Of a stretch of 64,000 nt of DNA, positions 11,335-23,788 are shown piece after piece. This DNA is from Diphasiastrum complanatum (Eukaryota > Streptophyta > Lycopodiopsida > Lycopodiales > Lycopodiaceae), in contig MU831567.1 in assembly GCA_029204225.1 (NCBI GenBank), positions 1 through 64,000 on the forward strand, given 5' to 3'. The position numbers and the translations under genes were made by a program. Every line of letters begins with the position of its first letter. Positions within the stretch are counted from its first letter, which is position 1. A model generated the notes under the pieces. It was not told the DNA's origin. It saw only the letters and a program-made list of their open reading frames with translations, and ran no database searches.

Positions 11335-12223
11335 TCCGATTGCTCGACCTGTCCGTCCACCATGGTCAATTTTCTTCCACTCATAAACTCGTGAGAGAGA
11401 AAGTAATGATCAATACATCCATACCATGCACGTGGCGCTTGTTTGGGACCATAAAGTGCTTTGTGTAGCTTGCATATCTTATATTCATGTCCCTTCGTAA
11501 CAAAGCCTTGTGGTTGAGGCATGTATACTTCCTCTTCTAGGTCACCATTTAGGAATGCAGATTTCATATCCATTTCTCTGTCGAGAACCTTACCCCTAGC
11601 ATAGTGATATTGAATCTCAATGTGCTTACTCCTAGAGTGAAATCTAGGGTTCGCCGATAAGGCAATGGCACTCTGATTATCACAAAATATGATTGTCTGA
11701 TTCAGACTTATGTTTGACAATAAATTTCTCAAAATAGAGGTTTGCTTACGATTGTTCCAAGAGATAGGACCGTCATTGAGCAAGAATGTTTTGGATTTAC
11801 GAATATCTACATCTCATCCCCCAGCTTGCATCTGCATATCCACGGAGCCGATGGAGATTGTTGTTGTCGACTTTCCCATAGCAAATGCATTTGTCTATTG
11901 TAGCTCATATATATCTCATGACTCTTGTAAAGGGTCTTCCAATGGGTGATTCCAATATTATCCATGAATTGGCTTAGTGAGTTGATTGCAAAAGCGATAT
12001 CAAGTCATGTGCAGACCATTGCATACATGAGAGATCCAAATATTGATTGATATGGGTACTCTCTCATCTGCTCCTCTTCTTGTTTGGTCTGAGGACATTG
12101 TTCTTTCGACAATCGTAGGCTTGGATCCATCCGTGAGTGAGCTAATTTGCAATCGATCAGATTATATCTGATATGATTATCATAAAGATACCTTTGCTGA
12201 GTGATATAAATTAGTTGTCTCAC
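11335..12223 (-). pseudogene. Copia RT/RNase H remnant with scrambled domain order
   Basis: Reading leftward, 12223-12005 encodes the RT-RNase H connector (ISQRKYL-like text, SRMDPSLRLSK, GSLMYAMVCT). A broken stretch follows with YADASWG. One open frame at 11783-11331 then encodes RNase H text (ISWNNRKQTSIL, FCDNQSAIALSANPRFHSRS, KHIEIQYHY). This runs directly into earlier RT text (MDMKSAFLNGDLEEEVYMPQ, then LYGPKQAPRAWY). RT normally precedes RNase H, so the order is reversed at the join near 11590. Confidence 0.8.
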
Positions 12224-12249
12224 TCTGTCTATGTGGATTTGAATGCCCA

Positions 12250-13255
12250 GACAACAGTGAACATCTTTTTATGAATCGCTATCGAGAATAGTTGATTGAC
12301 TATTGGCACGCTTGAGCCAGAGGCTCGAATCGTCGTGTTGGCGGCAGGTGTCGAAGGTTCGTATGAAACTTTACCCTTGCCTTTGAAGTCGATGAACTGG
12401 TCCTCGATAAAGACTGTATCCCTACTGAATAAAATCTGCTAGGTATCGAGGTTGTACAACTTGTAAGTATTGTCAGAGGAAGTATATCCGATCAGGATGG
12501 TCTTGAGACTTTGGAAGTCGAATTTCTTCCTTGTCTCCTTTGGGATCTGCGCATAGGCGATGCATCCAGATACTTGTAGGTTCTTCATCGAAGGCTTAGA
12601 TCTTGTCCAAACCTCATGTGGTGTTTTGTCTGAGAGGGCCTTGGTCAACATCTGTTCTGGATGTAAGCTATAGTGGAGACAACTTCAGCCCAAAAACTCT
12701 TTGGTAAAGATGCATGAGCCAGCATGCATTGGGTTGACTCGACCAGGGTACGATTTTTTCTCTCGGCTAAGTTGTTAGACTGAGGCAAATAGGGAGTGAT
12801 AAACTGTTGTTGTATAGAAAGGGACGGTACCATACTGTATTTTCATGTCATAATCAAATCTTTGTGTTGTTCAATGCCTTGGCTCTAGCAGTACTCTTTG
12901 AATTCAGTAGAGATATATTTTCCACCGTTGTTGGACCTCAGGGGTACAATATCCAACAATCCTCTAGCAACATGTTGATGGTTTGATCTAAATGGTTTCC
13001 TAGTCTACTTACCGACTAAACAGTCTTGATAGACAGGTAATTTGACTTTTCTATCTAGATAGTCGAGATCAAGAACAATAGATTGCTTAGACATGTGTAA
13101 TACAAAATCATGATTCAAATGACCAAGTCTATAATGCCAAAATAAACTTTTATTGATGTGTACACAAGTACTAAGTGTAGGAAAAATCGTAAATATTCTT
13201 CCACAGAGAACACGATGAAAGTTTAAATAAATCAAACTAATATCAGTGTCTTCAA
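12250..13255 (-). pseudogene. Copia integrase remnant
   Basis: Leftward from 13255, the pre-integrase zinc region (LFWHYRLGHLNHD) is in 13235-13005. The integrase core end (FITPYLPQSNNLAERKNRTL and ASLPKSFWAEVVSTIAYIQN) is in 12833-12645. The C-terminal part (TPHEVWTRSKPSMKNLQVSG, SLKTILIGYTSSDNTYKLYN) is in 12651-12439. A degraded linker follows. Frames change between segments and gag is absent. It reads on into the RT/RNase H remnant to its left and is probably the same element. Confidence 0.85.
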
Positions 13256-13304
13256 TCGGGACTATATTTGATCTATGTACTAATAGAAAAGTATTAGCTC
13301 TGAT

Positions 13305-14079
13305 TGAATATGCATGCAGAAATTATATGCGGAAGTAAGAGACAACTTAAGACAATTTAGACAATAATAAACTATTGATCAAAAACGAATTTTTATAACT
13401 CTAAATACATCTCTTGTTGTCTTATCTCGCTGTTGTGTCTTTGATTGAGTGAGTGTGTTACAACGAGTAGTGCACATGTATTTATATTGCTACAGGACAG
13501 GTCTTTTGGCCTTTTATTTATAGGTCTTTTGGTCTTTTAATGTTGTAACAGTAGATATCTAACCGTTTACGACGGTTGATATTCAAATAGACGCTCTGTT
13601 TCTAGGGTCAAATAAATTTTGTTTGCGAATTATTTGTGACAGTCCATCTCTTCATCTCGGCTTCGTGTTTTGCGAATTGTTCATGACACTTGTCTCTTCG
13701 CGACATTTTCGTATTTCGCAAATTGTTTGCGACAAATGACAATTCTTGAGCTTGAAGAAGAAATCTAAAATATTTCGCGAACTGTTTGTGACAGGTGATC
13801 TTGAAGAACAGTCCAGAAGATTTCGTGAATTGTTTGCAACAATTTTGCAACATTTGAGGTTTGAACAAGAAACAGAATATTTCGGGACAAGATTATGTTC
13901 GTGAATCTTTCCATCTTCAACTAGAAAGCCACGAGCTTCTACAAGAAACTGTTTCACGAATCTTTCGAGGTTGATCACGAATAAAAATATTTTGAGTTCA
14001 CATTTGTTTCTTATCCTTTGTCAAGTAAACTACGTGCTTTGTTAGTAGAATCAAGATCTGTCTGATCAGTTGTTCTACA
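13305..14079 (-). repeat. Copia LTR, possibly shared by two minus-strand elements
   Basis: The right edge is set by a polypurine tract (minus strand GAGAGGGAG) followed by TGTAGAACAACTG starting at 14079. The left edge is proposed at 13305, next to GCTCTGAT (13297-13304), the remnant of a tRNA-Met primer site. It would then serve as 3' LTR for the element at 14.1-16.1 kb and 5' LTR for the one at 11.3-13.25 kb. It contains five spaced copies of a GCGAATTGTTTG-type motif at 13620-13842. Confidence 0.55.
13618..13845. repeat. Five spaced copies of a TTTCGCGAATTGTTTGTGACA-like motif inside the LTR
   Basis: Copies lie near 13620, 13670, 13715, 13768 and 13818, about 50 bp apart. Each has (C/G)CGAA(T/C)TGTTTG(T/C)GACA or a close variant. 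The core TTCGCGAA is palindromic. A similar single motif (ATTCGCAAATTGTTCG) occurs near 24820. Confidence 0.65.
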
Positions 14080-14095
14080 ACTCCCTCTCAAATTT
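14080..14095 (-). promoter_or_regulatory. Polypurine tract of Copia element
   Basis: On the minus strand the sequence AATTTGAGAGGGAGT immediately precedes TGTAGAAC, matching the usual Copia plus-strand primer layout (a G-rich purine run followed by the LTR TG). Confidence 0.65.
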
Positions 14096-14099
14096 GTAG

Positions 14100-16115
14100 T
14101 TGGATTAACCCAATCTTCTTCGCTGCATCTCGAACAAAGCCTTACTGAGTGGCTTCGTAAAGATATCAGCTGTCATTTCCTTTGTGGGTATGAAGATTGT
14201 CTTCCCAGTATCTTCTTCTCAACTAAGTCCCGAATCAGAAATAAGGTTCAGAAATAGATTCATCAAATCCTTCCAACATCTGTTTAATCCAGATCATCTT
14301 GGCTGCTACTACATATTTCGCTTCACAGGAAGATTGAGCTACTGATGTTTGCTTCTTGCTTATTCAGAGTATGGCTGTGCCAGATGCTAGAGTAAAACCT
14401 CCTAAAATACGTTTACTATCATCCTTCATGGATGTCCAGCTTGCGACACTGTAAGATTCGATGTGAAATCCAGTTTCCTTCAAATAACACAATCCATAGT
14501 CTTTCGTTTCCTGGAGATATTGTAGTACTCTCTTTGCCAACTTCCAATGCAACGATCTTGGGTTCTGATTATATTGGCTCATCCTGTATATGGCAAATGC
14601 TATATCAAGTATGGTGTTGTCTGCTAGATATAACAATGATCCAATCAGCCTATGATAGGGTGTTTTAGCCATTCGTTCTTCTTCTTCGAGAGTCTACAAA
14701 CAATCTGCCTTGCTCAGTATTGTTTCAAGTATCATGGGAGTATGTACACCTTTGCATTCGAGCATGTTGAAGTCTTCAATGATCTTTTGAGTGTACGCTC
14801 TTTGGTGAAGATACAACCTACCACCTTCAAAGTCTCTCACGATCTGCAAGCCTGGATAAATTTTAGCTTCTCCTATGAAAACAGTGATTTTCTAAGTCTT
14901 TTTTCATTAAAAAATTATTGTGCTTCATTTTTCCTATGCTGATGACTTTCTGACTTTTGCTCATCAATCTTTTCTCATTTTTTGCTTTAACTTTTTTTTT
15001 TCTTGACTGTCTTTTTTCAAAAATCTCAAACGATCTCAAATATTTCAGAAATGTCTCTTTTGACATCTGAAAGTAACTTATCTCTTCTTGAAAAGATAAG
15101 CGTGTCATCAACATAAACAACTAGAATGATTATTTCATTTTGGAAATGTTTGATATAGTCATTTGATTCAGCTAATAGAGGTTTGAAGCCTATGGAACGT
15201 AGTGCTTCATCCTTCTTTCTATACCATTATCTGGCTGTTTGTTTGAGAGCATAAATGCTTTTATTTATGTGACATCCGTATTCTAGATATTCTTGGCTTA
15301 CAAAACCAAGTGGTTAGTCCATGAATAAATCCTCTTCCAATTCTGCATGCGGTTTTCTCATCTACAATATGAATTTTTAGATCATGAGCCACTGCATACA
15401 CGAATAACAAGCAAATTGATGTATGTTTGACTACTGGTGAGAAAGTATCAGTGTAGGTGATTCCATACCTCTGTGAAAATCCTTTAGCAACTAACCTTGC
15501 CTTGTATATGATGTTTTCTCCAACATGACCTATTTTGATCTTGTGGATCCACTTGCACTTGACTGGTTTTCTGCCATCAGGTATTGGTGCAAGTGTCCAT
15601 ACATTGTTCTTATACATTGATGACATTTCGTCCTCCATTGCTTGAATCCAATGATCTTTATCTAGTCCATCAACAGCTTCGTCGAATGTTTGAGGTTAGT
15701 TAGAGAAACCACAAAATTCCATGGTTGTATTAAAAACATCCTGACCATACCTTTCTGGTGATTTTTGTTGTCTATCAGATCTTCTAACAGGTAGTTTTGA
15801 GTTCGATTCTGCAGGTTTTGAGTTCGATTCTGATTTGAGCTTTTCTGCTGGAATTCGAACTGGCGATTCGAGTCTGTCAAGTATTTGATCTTGACTCCCC
15901 TTTGAATTTGGGAATTCTCTTTCATCTTCTACTTGTTTTTCTTCTGTTGTCGTGCTATCTCATAATAATTTCTGAGAATTTCATAGCCGACTAGACCATT
16001 GTCTACTATGTATTTTGTCTCATCAAATTTAACATCTCGAACAACTTTTATCTTGCCAGTTTCAGGTAGATAAACACGATAATATGATGAATGTAACTCG
16101 AATCCTACCAAAAAG
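14100..16115 (-). pseudogene. Copia pol remnant (integrase end, RT, RNase H)
   Basis: Leftward from 16111, the integrase tail contains YRVYLPETGKIKVVRDVKFD (16111-15929). A charged linker (15925-15662) follows. The RT start is in 15638-15261 (NNVWTLAPIPDG, YKARLVAKGFSQRYGITYTD, TFSPVVK). The RT active-site region near 15105 is badly disrupted. The connector and RNase H start are in 14672-14364 (YHRLIGSLLYLADNTILDIA, HWKLAKRVLQYLQETKDYGL). A Gypsy fragment replaces the 5' half at 16119, so gag and most of integrase are missing. Confidence 0.85.
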
Positions 16116-16118
16116 CCT

Positions 16119-17430
16119 TGTTCTATACTCCACCAACAATGATCGTAGTCTCTTGAATTGTGTGGGTGTTAACTGCTCTCCCACATGCACTATCTTTTCT
16201 TCTTCACCTGGCCCGACAAGATTCATCGATTGTGTTCGCACAGGTCCCTCGAAGACTTGTTCTGCTGGTGCTTGACTTTGATCAAGTTCTCTCTGGGCTT
16301 GCGACATCATGATTACCATGTCGTCCAAGGTATAATTTTTGAAAGTCTCAAGCATTTCGTGAACTAGCGCTCGTCGAGATTCCTCTTTCAGCATATTGAT
16401 ATCAACCCGATTGGTCATTTTTTGATTTTCTATCACCTATGTAGCAGATGACGTTGTACCTGAGTCTATCTTGATTGACTTCAAGGAGTCCAACACCTTC
16501 TTTTTGCTCTTTTTTGTCATCTTAGTGGGTTCATCCTTGTTGTCTTTCATCGGGACTGCCGTGACATTCGTCTCGTGGTTGTGAATATCAACATCCACTG
16601 TAGCTATCGCCTCTTCGGGTAGAATACTCCATCGGATCACCAGGTTGTAGCGTTGCTTCAACTGATTCTTCTTATTCGTAGGTGCCTTGGGTGGATCGAT
16701 CCTTGAGACTTTTGCCATAGCAGACTTTTGCGGTGGTTGAGCTGGTACTTTCTTGGTTCCGTATCGATTTGGGTCCATGTGGTGTAGGACCTGCTCATCA
16801 GTCAACTCAATTTCCTTATTATAAGTTAGAGCATGTTGCCAAGAGACTTGATCATCGTCCACTGGGTTCTCAATAGGTTCCGCTGACAGCCATGCTAGTT
16901 TATCATATTCACCTTAAATGTGATTGGTGTGTCCATAGTGTAACACTTGGGTGAAGATGTACTGGGTTCAATATCTTCATATTGACATGCCCAACAGTCA
17001 ATAGTTGCTAACGCATCTGCCCATCTTACGACATCCGTCTTTGAATCATAGTGACCTCCCTTGGTTGGCCTTGGGTGATCAATCGTGTGATCTGTCATGG
17101 ATGATCCGTCATCAGCCTTGGGTGCAATAGGTTTCACCGCCCATGTGGTTGGATCAACCTTTACAGTCTGTTCTCTGTTATCGAAGGTGAGTTTTCCCGT
17201 ACCCCAGTTGTGTACTACTTGCGCAGTTCTCAACCATGGTCTTCCCAGTAAAACACGGTATGCAGATGGAGATTCAGGTATATCCATGACTACAAAAGTA
17301 ATCACAAACTACAATCCTGCTATTTTTACAGGGATATCGGCAACTACACCTTTTGGTTTCACACAAGATTGATCTGTTAGTTTGATGGTGAATCTTGCTG
17401 GCTTCAACCCTTGCAAACCCCGTTTTTCAA
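16119..17430 (-). pseudogene. Gypsy protease-to-RT spacer fragment, copy 1 (mate at 31255)
   Basis: This block matches 31255-32565 almost base for base apart from scattered changes, so both come from one Gypsy family. Leftward, 17305-16895 encodes FVVMDIPESPSAYRVLLGRP and WLRTAQVVHN, the end of a retropepsin-like domain. 16862-16437 and 16436-16062 encode a charged spacer that normally leads to RT. The protease active site is beyond the truncated right end and RT is absent. It abuts Copia DNA sharply at 16119. Confidence 0.8.
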
Positions 17431-17436
17431 ACAATT

Positions 17437-17545
17437 TCATGGATGGAATCTTGAAAATAGTTAACTCTCATAGATGGAATTTTAAAAATACGTAGGGCTA
17501 TGATGGAATCGTCAACATGTTAATCTTGAAAATAATTTTGCGTTA
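17437..17545 (+). repeat. Short degenerate repeat related to 23465-23590
   Basis: CTCAT.GATGGAATCTTGAAAATA-type units recur two to three times here and again at 23465-23590 with the same order of blocks (GGAATCTTGAAA, TAACYCTCAT, AAGTAGG). Function unknown. Confidence 0.5.
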
Positions 17546-18534
<989 letters not shown>

Positions 18535-18944
18535 GTAGAAGTAGTAAATAATATGCATTTGTCTATTAGGCTCTTCATAGGCTTCTGGACTTAGCTTACT
18601 AAGCTAGGGTTAAATGGTGTAGCATTAAATTTTGAATACTCTTATATGACATTTTTTAGATTTGGGCGAATTCATAAAATAAATTCAAAATTATGGACAC
18701 TTTCAATTAATAATATTATGGAATTGGAAATTGTCACTTTGAAATTATGAGTTTTTTGGAGAAAATTCTAAAATTAATTATTTTATTCCCAGCTGATTAA
18801 GAGGGCAGGGTAGCAATAGTACCATTCTAGATGTTTTAGTCTGCTAGGTTAAGTTTTTGGTACCATTCACTGAGGGTTACCACCACACAACATCTTGATG
18901 AGTCCAAATCTCTACAACTGCTCCACAAAAAAGATCTTCGTGCC

Positions 18945-19366
18945 AGAGAATGGCCTCGATTGTAATGAATCTTGCTTTTACGCCCAACGAAATAGGACCT
19001 AGGTATGACTTTATTCCAAGTATGAATTTGTTTTCATACCACTTCTCAATCATTTGTACGTACTGACTAGAGGAAAATGTGGCTCAGAAATAGAGTCTTG
19101 CCAACATTAGATGCGCATCTTCTGTTTGCAAAGCTTTTCTTCTATCAAGAGATTTCTCGTAGCCGACATTCCTTCTGATGGCTTCGAATGTAATGAATCT
19201 TGCTTTTACGCCCAATGGAATAGGACCTAGGTATGACTTTATTCCAAGTATGAATTTGTTTTCATACCACTTCTCGATCATTTGTACGTACTGACTGGAG
19301 AAAAATGTGGCTCAGAAGTAGAGTCTTGCCAACATTAAATGCACATCTTCTGTTTGCAAAGGTTGA
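18945..19366. repeat. Tandem duplication, period about 228 bp
   Basis: The sequence from TGTAATGAATCTTGC at 18961 to the TCTGTTTGCAAAG near 19130 recurs from 19189 to about 19360 with few differences. The minus-strand frames (19281-19084 and 19626-19312) each contain ALQTED(A/V)HLMLARLYF followed by a stop. EKWYENKFILGIKSYLG is duplicated with the unit. Confidence 0.9.
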
Positions 19367-19626
19367 GTGATATCCAACATTATGGGCGGTAGCCCCTTAT
19401 CCCAGTAGCACTCCAATGTTACGAGAAAGGCTATGGATAAGCAATAGGTTGTGCTTTCTCGGACTATAGTATCTACACTTCCCCTATAGGCATATCCAAA
19501 CTTTAGTGGCGTGGCTCGATACTTTTCATGAGATGAGCTTGAGTCAACTCCTGGAATTATAGGCCAATTGACCTGTCGCTCGACTAGTTTCGGTTTTTTC
19601 CAAGGGTCTCTTCTCTTGATTGGCAC
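19312..19626 (-). pseudogene. Unidentified ORF remnant, minus strand
   Basis: A 104-residue open frame with balanced composition (RDPWKKPKLVERQVNWPIIP, then IAFLVTLECYWDKGLPPIML). It ends LMLARLYF at a stop codon that is also present in the second copy of the tandem unit. Beyond the stop the same frame continues as QYVQMIEKWYENKF. This suggests a longer, once-coding region interrupted before duplication. I do not recognise the family. It sits in transposon-rich DNA and may be an extra ORF of a retroelement. Confidence 0.35.
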
Positions 19627-19835
19627 ATATTCATATTAGGTGGAAGAGTTGGATTGAGGATGAAGATTCGTTGGAGAGAGTTGCAAGCATAAAGAAAAAT
19701 TTTCCTAAGTTCCACTTATAAGAACATAAGTAGTTCAAGGGGTGAAGAATTTTACGTCCATGTCTATAGAATTTAGCATAATTCTAGACTTGGATACATA
19801 ATACTCCAGAAACAACCCTGAGGGTTTCATCAAGC

Positions 19836-20930
19836 ATGGAGAAGCCAAAGTCGTCTTGCTACAAAAAAGCTTGTATCTTGAGGCAAGCACCTAGATCTTG
19901 GCATTCTCAACTCGTCCTCTTTCTCTTATCACTTGGATTCATCTTAAGTAATTGTGATCCTTCATTTTACTTTAAATTTCATGATGGTGACTTTGTAATG
20001 CTTTTGCTTTATGTAAATGACATAATATTTTGTGGAGACAATGTCGATCTCATTGATGAAGCTAAGATGGCATTGTCTAAGGAGTTTAAAATGCAAGATC
20101 TTGGCCCCTTACACTATATATTGGCCATTGAAATTCATTTTTTAATCCGAGTATGCTACTTCAATTCTTAATAAGTTTAATATGGTTATGTGCAAAAAAA
20201 TAGAAACATGATAGCACGATGTAAGAGGTCTTAGTGGAGATGATGAAAGATCCTTCAAGGACATCACTCTCTATAGGAGCTCATAGGCTCCTTGGGTTCA
20301 ATTACTATCTCTAGGCCAGATTTGAGCTATAGTATTAGTAGATTAAGCCAATTTATGCAAGCCCCTCTGATTCATCATTGGAAGCTAGCCAAAAGGGTGC
20401 TTAGTAGCACACTAGATTTTGGCATATTGATTTGCTTGGTTTTTAATATTCAGACTTTGCTAGAGACAAGGTGGATATGAGATTAATAAGTGCACATGCA
20501 ATAATCATTGGAGAAGGAGCAATCTCATGGCTCTCAAAGAGGCAAGAAACTATGTCTCTCTCTTCAACTGAGGCCGAGTATAAGGCATTACCATCCAATA
20601 CAAAGGAGATATTGTCGTTCAAGAGGCTATTGGTGGATCTCAAAGTGATCAGATCTAAAAACATTTCTCTCAATAGGTGTGACAACAAATCAGCTCAAAG
20701 CCTTGCAACCAATCCAATCTTCTCTGCTAGGGGCAAGCACATTGAGATTGCTCACCATTTTGTGAGAGAAAATGTGCAAGCAAAGGAAATGAAGTTGGAG
20801 CATGTGGATACTTCAAATTGTGTGAATGGCATTCTTAACAAACCATTATTCAAAGGTTCACTTGTTAAGTTTAGATCAGCCCTTGGAGTTATTAGTAAAT
20901 ACATGATAGATTTTAGTGACTAGTTTTAAG
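19836..20930 (+). pseudogene. Copia RT/RNase H remnant
   Basis: The first frame (19836-20171) holds the RT palm: RQAPRSWHSQ, DPSFYFKFHDGDFVMLLLY, then VNDIIFCGDN and KEFKMQDLGPLHYIL. The catalytic YVDD has become YVND, which removes one metal-binding aspartate. 20292-20480 has ISRPDLSYSISRLSQFMQAP and HWKLAKRVL. 20471-20923 is RNase H with ISWLSKRQETMSLSSTEAEY, CDNKSAQSLATNPIFSARG and KHIEIAHHFVRE. Frames are broken between segments. The 5' part of the element is missing. Confidence 0.88.
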
Positions 20931-20933
20931 GAG

Positions 20934-21100
20934 TGTAAAAATGTTAAAAATCTAGCACGTAGATCTATGCCACATGGCATCATGATGGATAGCCAAGTGT
21001 TCTCACCCCATGTACATAGTGAGGAGTAGATTATGTAAAATTAAATCACCATTCATGGCTGAATTTATCATCATGTCAAGGCCAAAATTTGTGTTCTTAG
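20934..21100 (+). repeat. Start of Copia 3' LTR (end not determined)
   Basis: AAGGAG immediately before TGTAAAAATG at 20934, right after the RNase H stop, fits a short polypurine tract and LTR start. No second copy in the window fixes its length; the given end is nominal. Confidence 0.4.
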
Positions 21101-23780
21101 ATTATAGAGAATTTGATGAGGTCAGCCACCTCCAATTTTAATTTGATCCACCTTAACTCAAGGCATAATGAGAGTAATTTGCTTGATCTTAGATATTGAA
21201 TGCTAGGGTTAGGGTCTACCTTGAGGGCACTTAGACCTGATCCAAGATTTTAGCTCATTAAATATGGATTTGGTACAAATTTGAGATAATTTGATGATGG
21301 TGATTTTTGGCAATTTTGCTCATGCAAGTGGAATACATGCTTGATAAATGTGACATTTTTTGTGTCTATTAAATAAATATGAACTCATTAATAATAATGT
21401 ACATTCCATATGTCACAGGGAATGAGGATTAGAAAATACTAATTTGCTTGTGGTGTTCAAAGGTAGTTGCCAAATTAGATTCAAAATAGGCAGAATTGAA
21501 GATCTTTATCTATTCAATCTAAATGCAATCCTTGATGCTTGATCATTGACTAGAGATCTAAATGAGGTTCATAACCTCTTATTTTAACATATTTTTCTTG
21601 TAGCTTACTATCACTCACATTGGCGAGGAAATGGTTTTGGATGATTGCTTTGATATAAGAATTCAATAAGGTTTCTTTTGAGCTACTTCCCAAGAGATTT
21701 AGGTCTTTTGTGTTCTTTTATAAATGCAGCCCATACCTAGTTTTTGCATCATAGAATTTTATGTAGTAGTGATTTTTTTTCTAATATTCTCTTACTTTGA
21801 CCTTGGTTTTCCTTTTCACCGATTGAGATTCATTTGACTTCTCTTCATTGGAGTGAATATAGACTTAGCATTGAGCATAGAGAAATTCTCAATAAATTTG
21901 AGAGGTGTTATACAAGTTCTTGGTAGGTAGAATGGAAAGGCCAAACTTAGTTTAAAATTTGGTCAAATTGTGGAGAAGACTACCTTTCCACTTATGCTTC
22001 TCAAGAGTCACCTCCAATTAGAAAGTAATGACGAAAAATAAGTGCTTACTCCCATTAAGCATTTTAGGAGATTACATGTGAAGTTCAAACAACATGTGAT
22101 GATTTTTATAGGGCATGATAATAAATAAAGATGGTGCCCCTTAAGGATTTATCATTTGTGGTTAGACCAATTCCTTGCTAGAAAAATACCTAACACTATG
22201 AATCCATAAATTTGAAAGCTAAATATACTCTTTTTAGTGAAATAGTTGACTTCAAGCAAAATCCAATAGCCTAATTATAAATGGGAGTACATTTTGTTTT
22301 GAATTTGAATATTTTAATATGTAGTTTCGAGATTTGGAAAGCTTCTCAATAAATTATCCACACTATTCTATTTGATCTTATGGGCAAAATTGAGAATTAG
22401 ATATTTGTTCGCCCAAACCAAATAAGAGGGTAGGGTATATTCTTTTATCTTTCATATTATACTTCCCTTTCATATTAGCTAGGTAAACCATGCTACTCAT
22501 GCATCTTATCATGGCAAACTTCATCTAGAGTACCTTAATTTCAAGTTTAAGAGAAATTTGAGACTAAAATATATTAATTTTACTCTATTGAGAAAGTGCC
22601 AAAATTAGTGATTCAATGCTCTTAAGAAAAAAAGCAAGAGCAAGTGTGTGTTTGTGAAATGGAAGGGAGTCACCCTTTTTCTGGTGGCTCACTTTGGCTA
22701 GGGCATCCCTCACCACTCACATCAAAACAAGATGGGCTTATCTTGTTTGCATTGGAAGTAGAAGTTGTACTTTAATAAATGGCATGGTTGAGGAGACCTC
22801 ATCTCCTTTCCTACATGTATTTCCAAAAAAGCATGGGATGATGATGATTGGATGATGGTGAACCTCCACTATGTAGATTGAAATCAAATTCTTACTTAAA
22901 CATACTTGAGAAGGAGCTTAGTATTGCCAAAACAATAAGCAAATTTTATTTTGAAAAATGCACTTTGAATGCAACATATGTGAACTTCAATAACTCTTAA
23001 GGCATTTCATTCTAAAACATAGTCAATCCATGATTGTGATTTGTGCATAGATTGTTAGCTTTGTTGCAACAGTGGTAAGCTATTGCAATGATTTACTAAA
23101 AATTCAGATGTTGATCCTATGTAAGTTTGAGCACTAAAATTAGTTTTTTATCCTTATCTTAAAAAAAAATGCAATTATTGTTTTTCATTTTTCATTAATT
23201 TGAATGCCCTAGTGCAAAGATTGTAGTGATTTTCAATCAAGCTATTATTTTTAGAGCCAAATAGCTTTATTTCAAGAATAAGGAGAAATGTTTTGAAGCC
23301 AAAAACTTTGGAAAAAACATATGGCTGACATAATGTGTGCTCAAATCTTACATGATCCAAATGGTCTAGATTGAGTTTGGGGAGCATTACCTAGGGCATA
23401 ATGATAGGACCTCATTAATTTCTACAAATTTGATATGATGTAGTTTTTAACCCTATAAATGAAAAGTTCTCATGAATGAAATGTTGGAAATACTTAACCC
23501 TCATGGATAGAATCTTGAAATTAAGTAGGCCTCATGCATGGAATCTTGGAAAGAAGTACCCCTTCAAGAATGGAATCTTCTTGAAAAGGATTTTTTTCAT
23601 TTCTTTAAAGATTTTGGTGACTTATAACAATGGGTGTTTGCATGTCCATTGTAAGAACATAGTGACTAGTCCTAGTCAATTTATACCCTTACAATGGATC
23701 AAATAACCATTATCTCGTCAATAAAAAAATTTCTTTAAAGATGACAATGAGATGTCATTTGCACTAAAATGTAAAATTTG
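21100..23780. other. No gene recognised (2.7 kb)
   Basis: AT-rich sequence without a supported ORF, RNA gene or strong repeat, other than the short degenerate repeat near 23465-23590. It may hold degraded LTR sequence. Confidence 0.45.
23465..23590 (+). repeat. Second copy of the short degenerate repeat at 17437
   Basis: Carries TAACCCTCATGGATAGAATC and GCATGGAATCTTGGAAA, aligning with the 17437-17545 block in the same order and orientation. Confidence 0.5.
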
Positions 23781-23788
23781 ATCTGATT

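Noticed and set aside
13608-13978. Overlapping minus-strand frames with repeated NNSRN / CHKQFAK text
   Set aside because: They reflect the five-copy motif in the LTR, not a protein.
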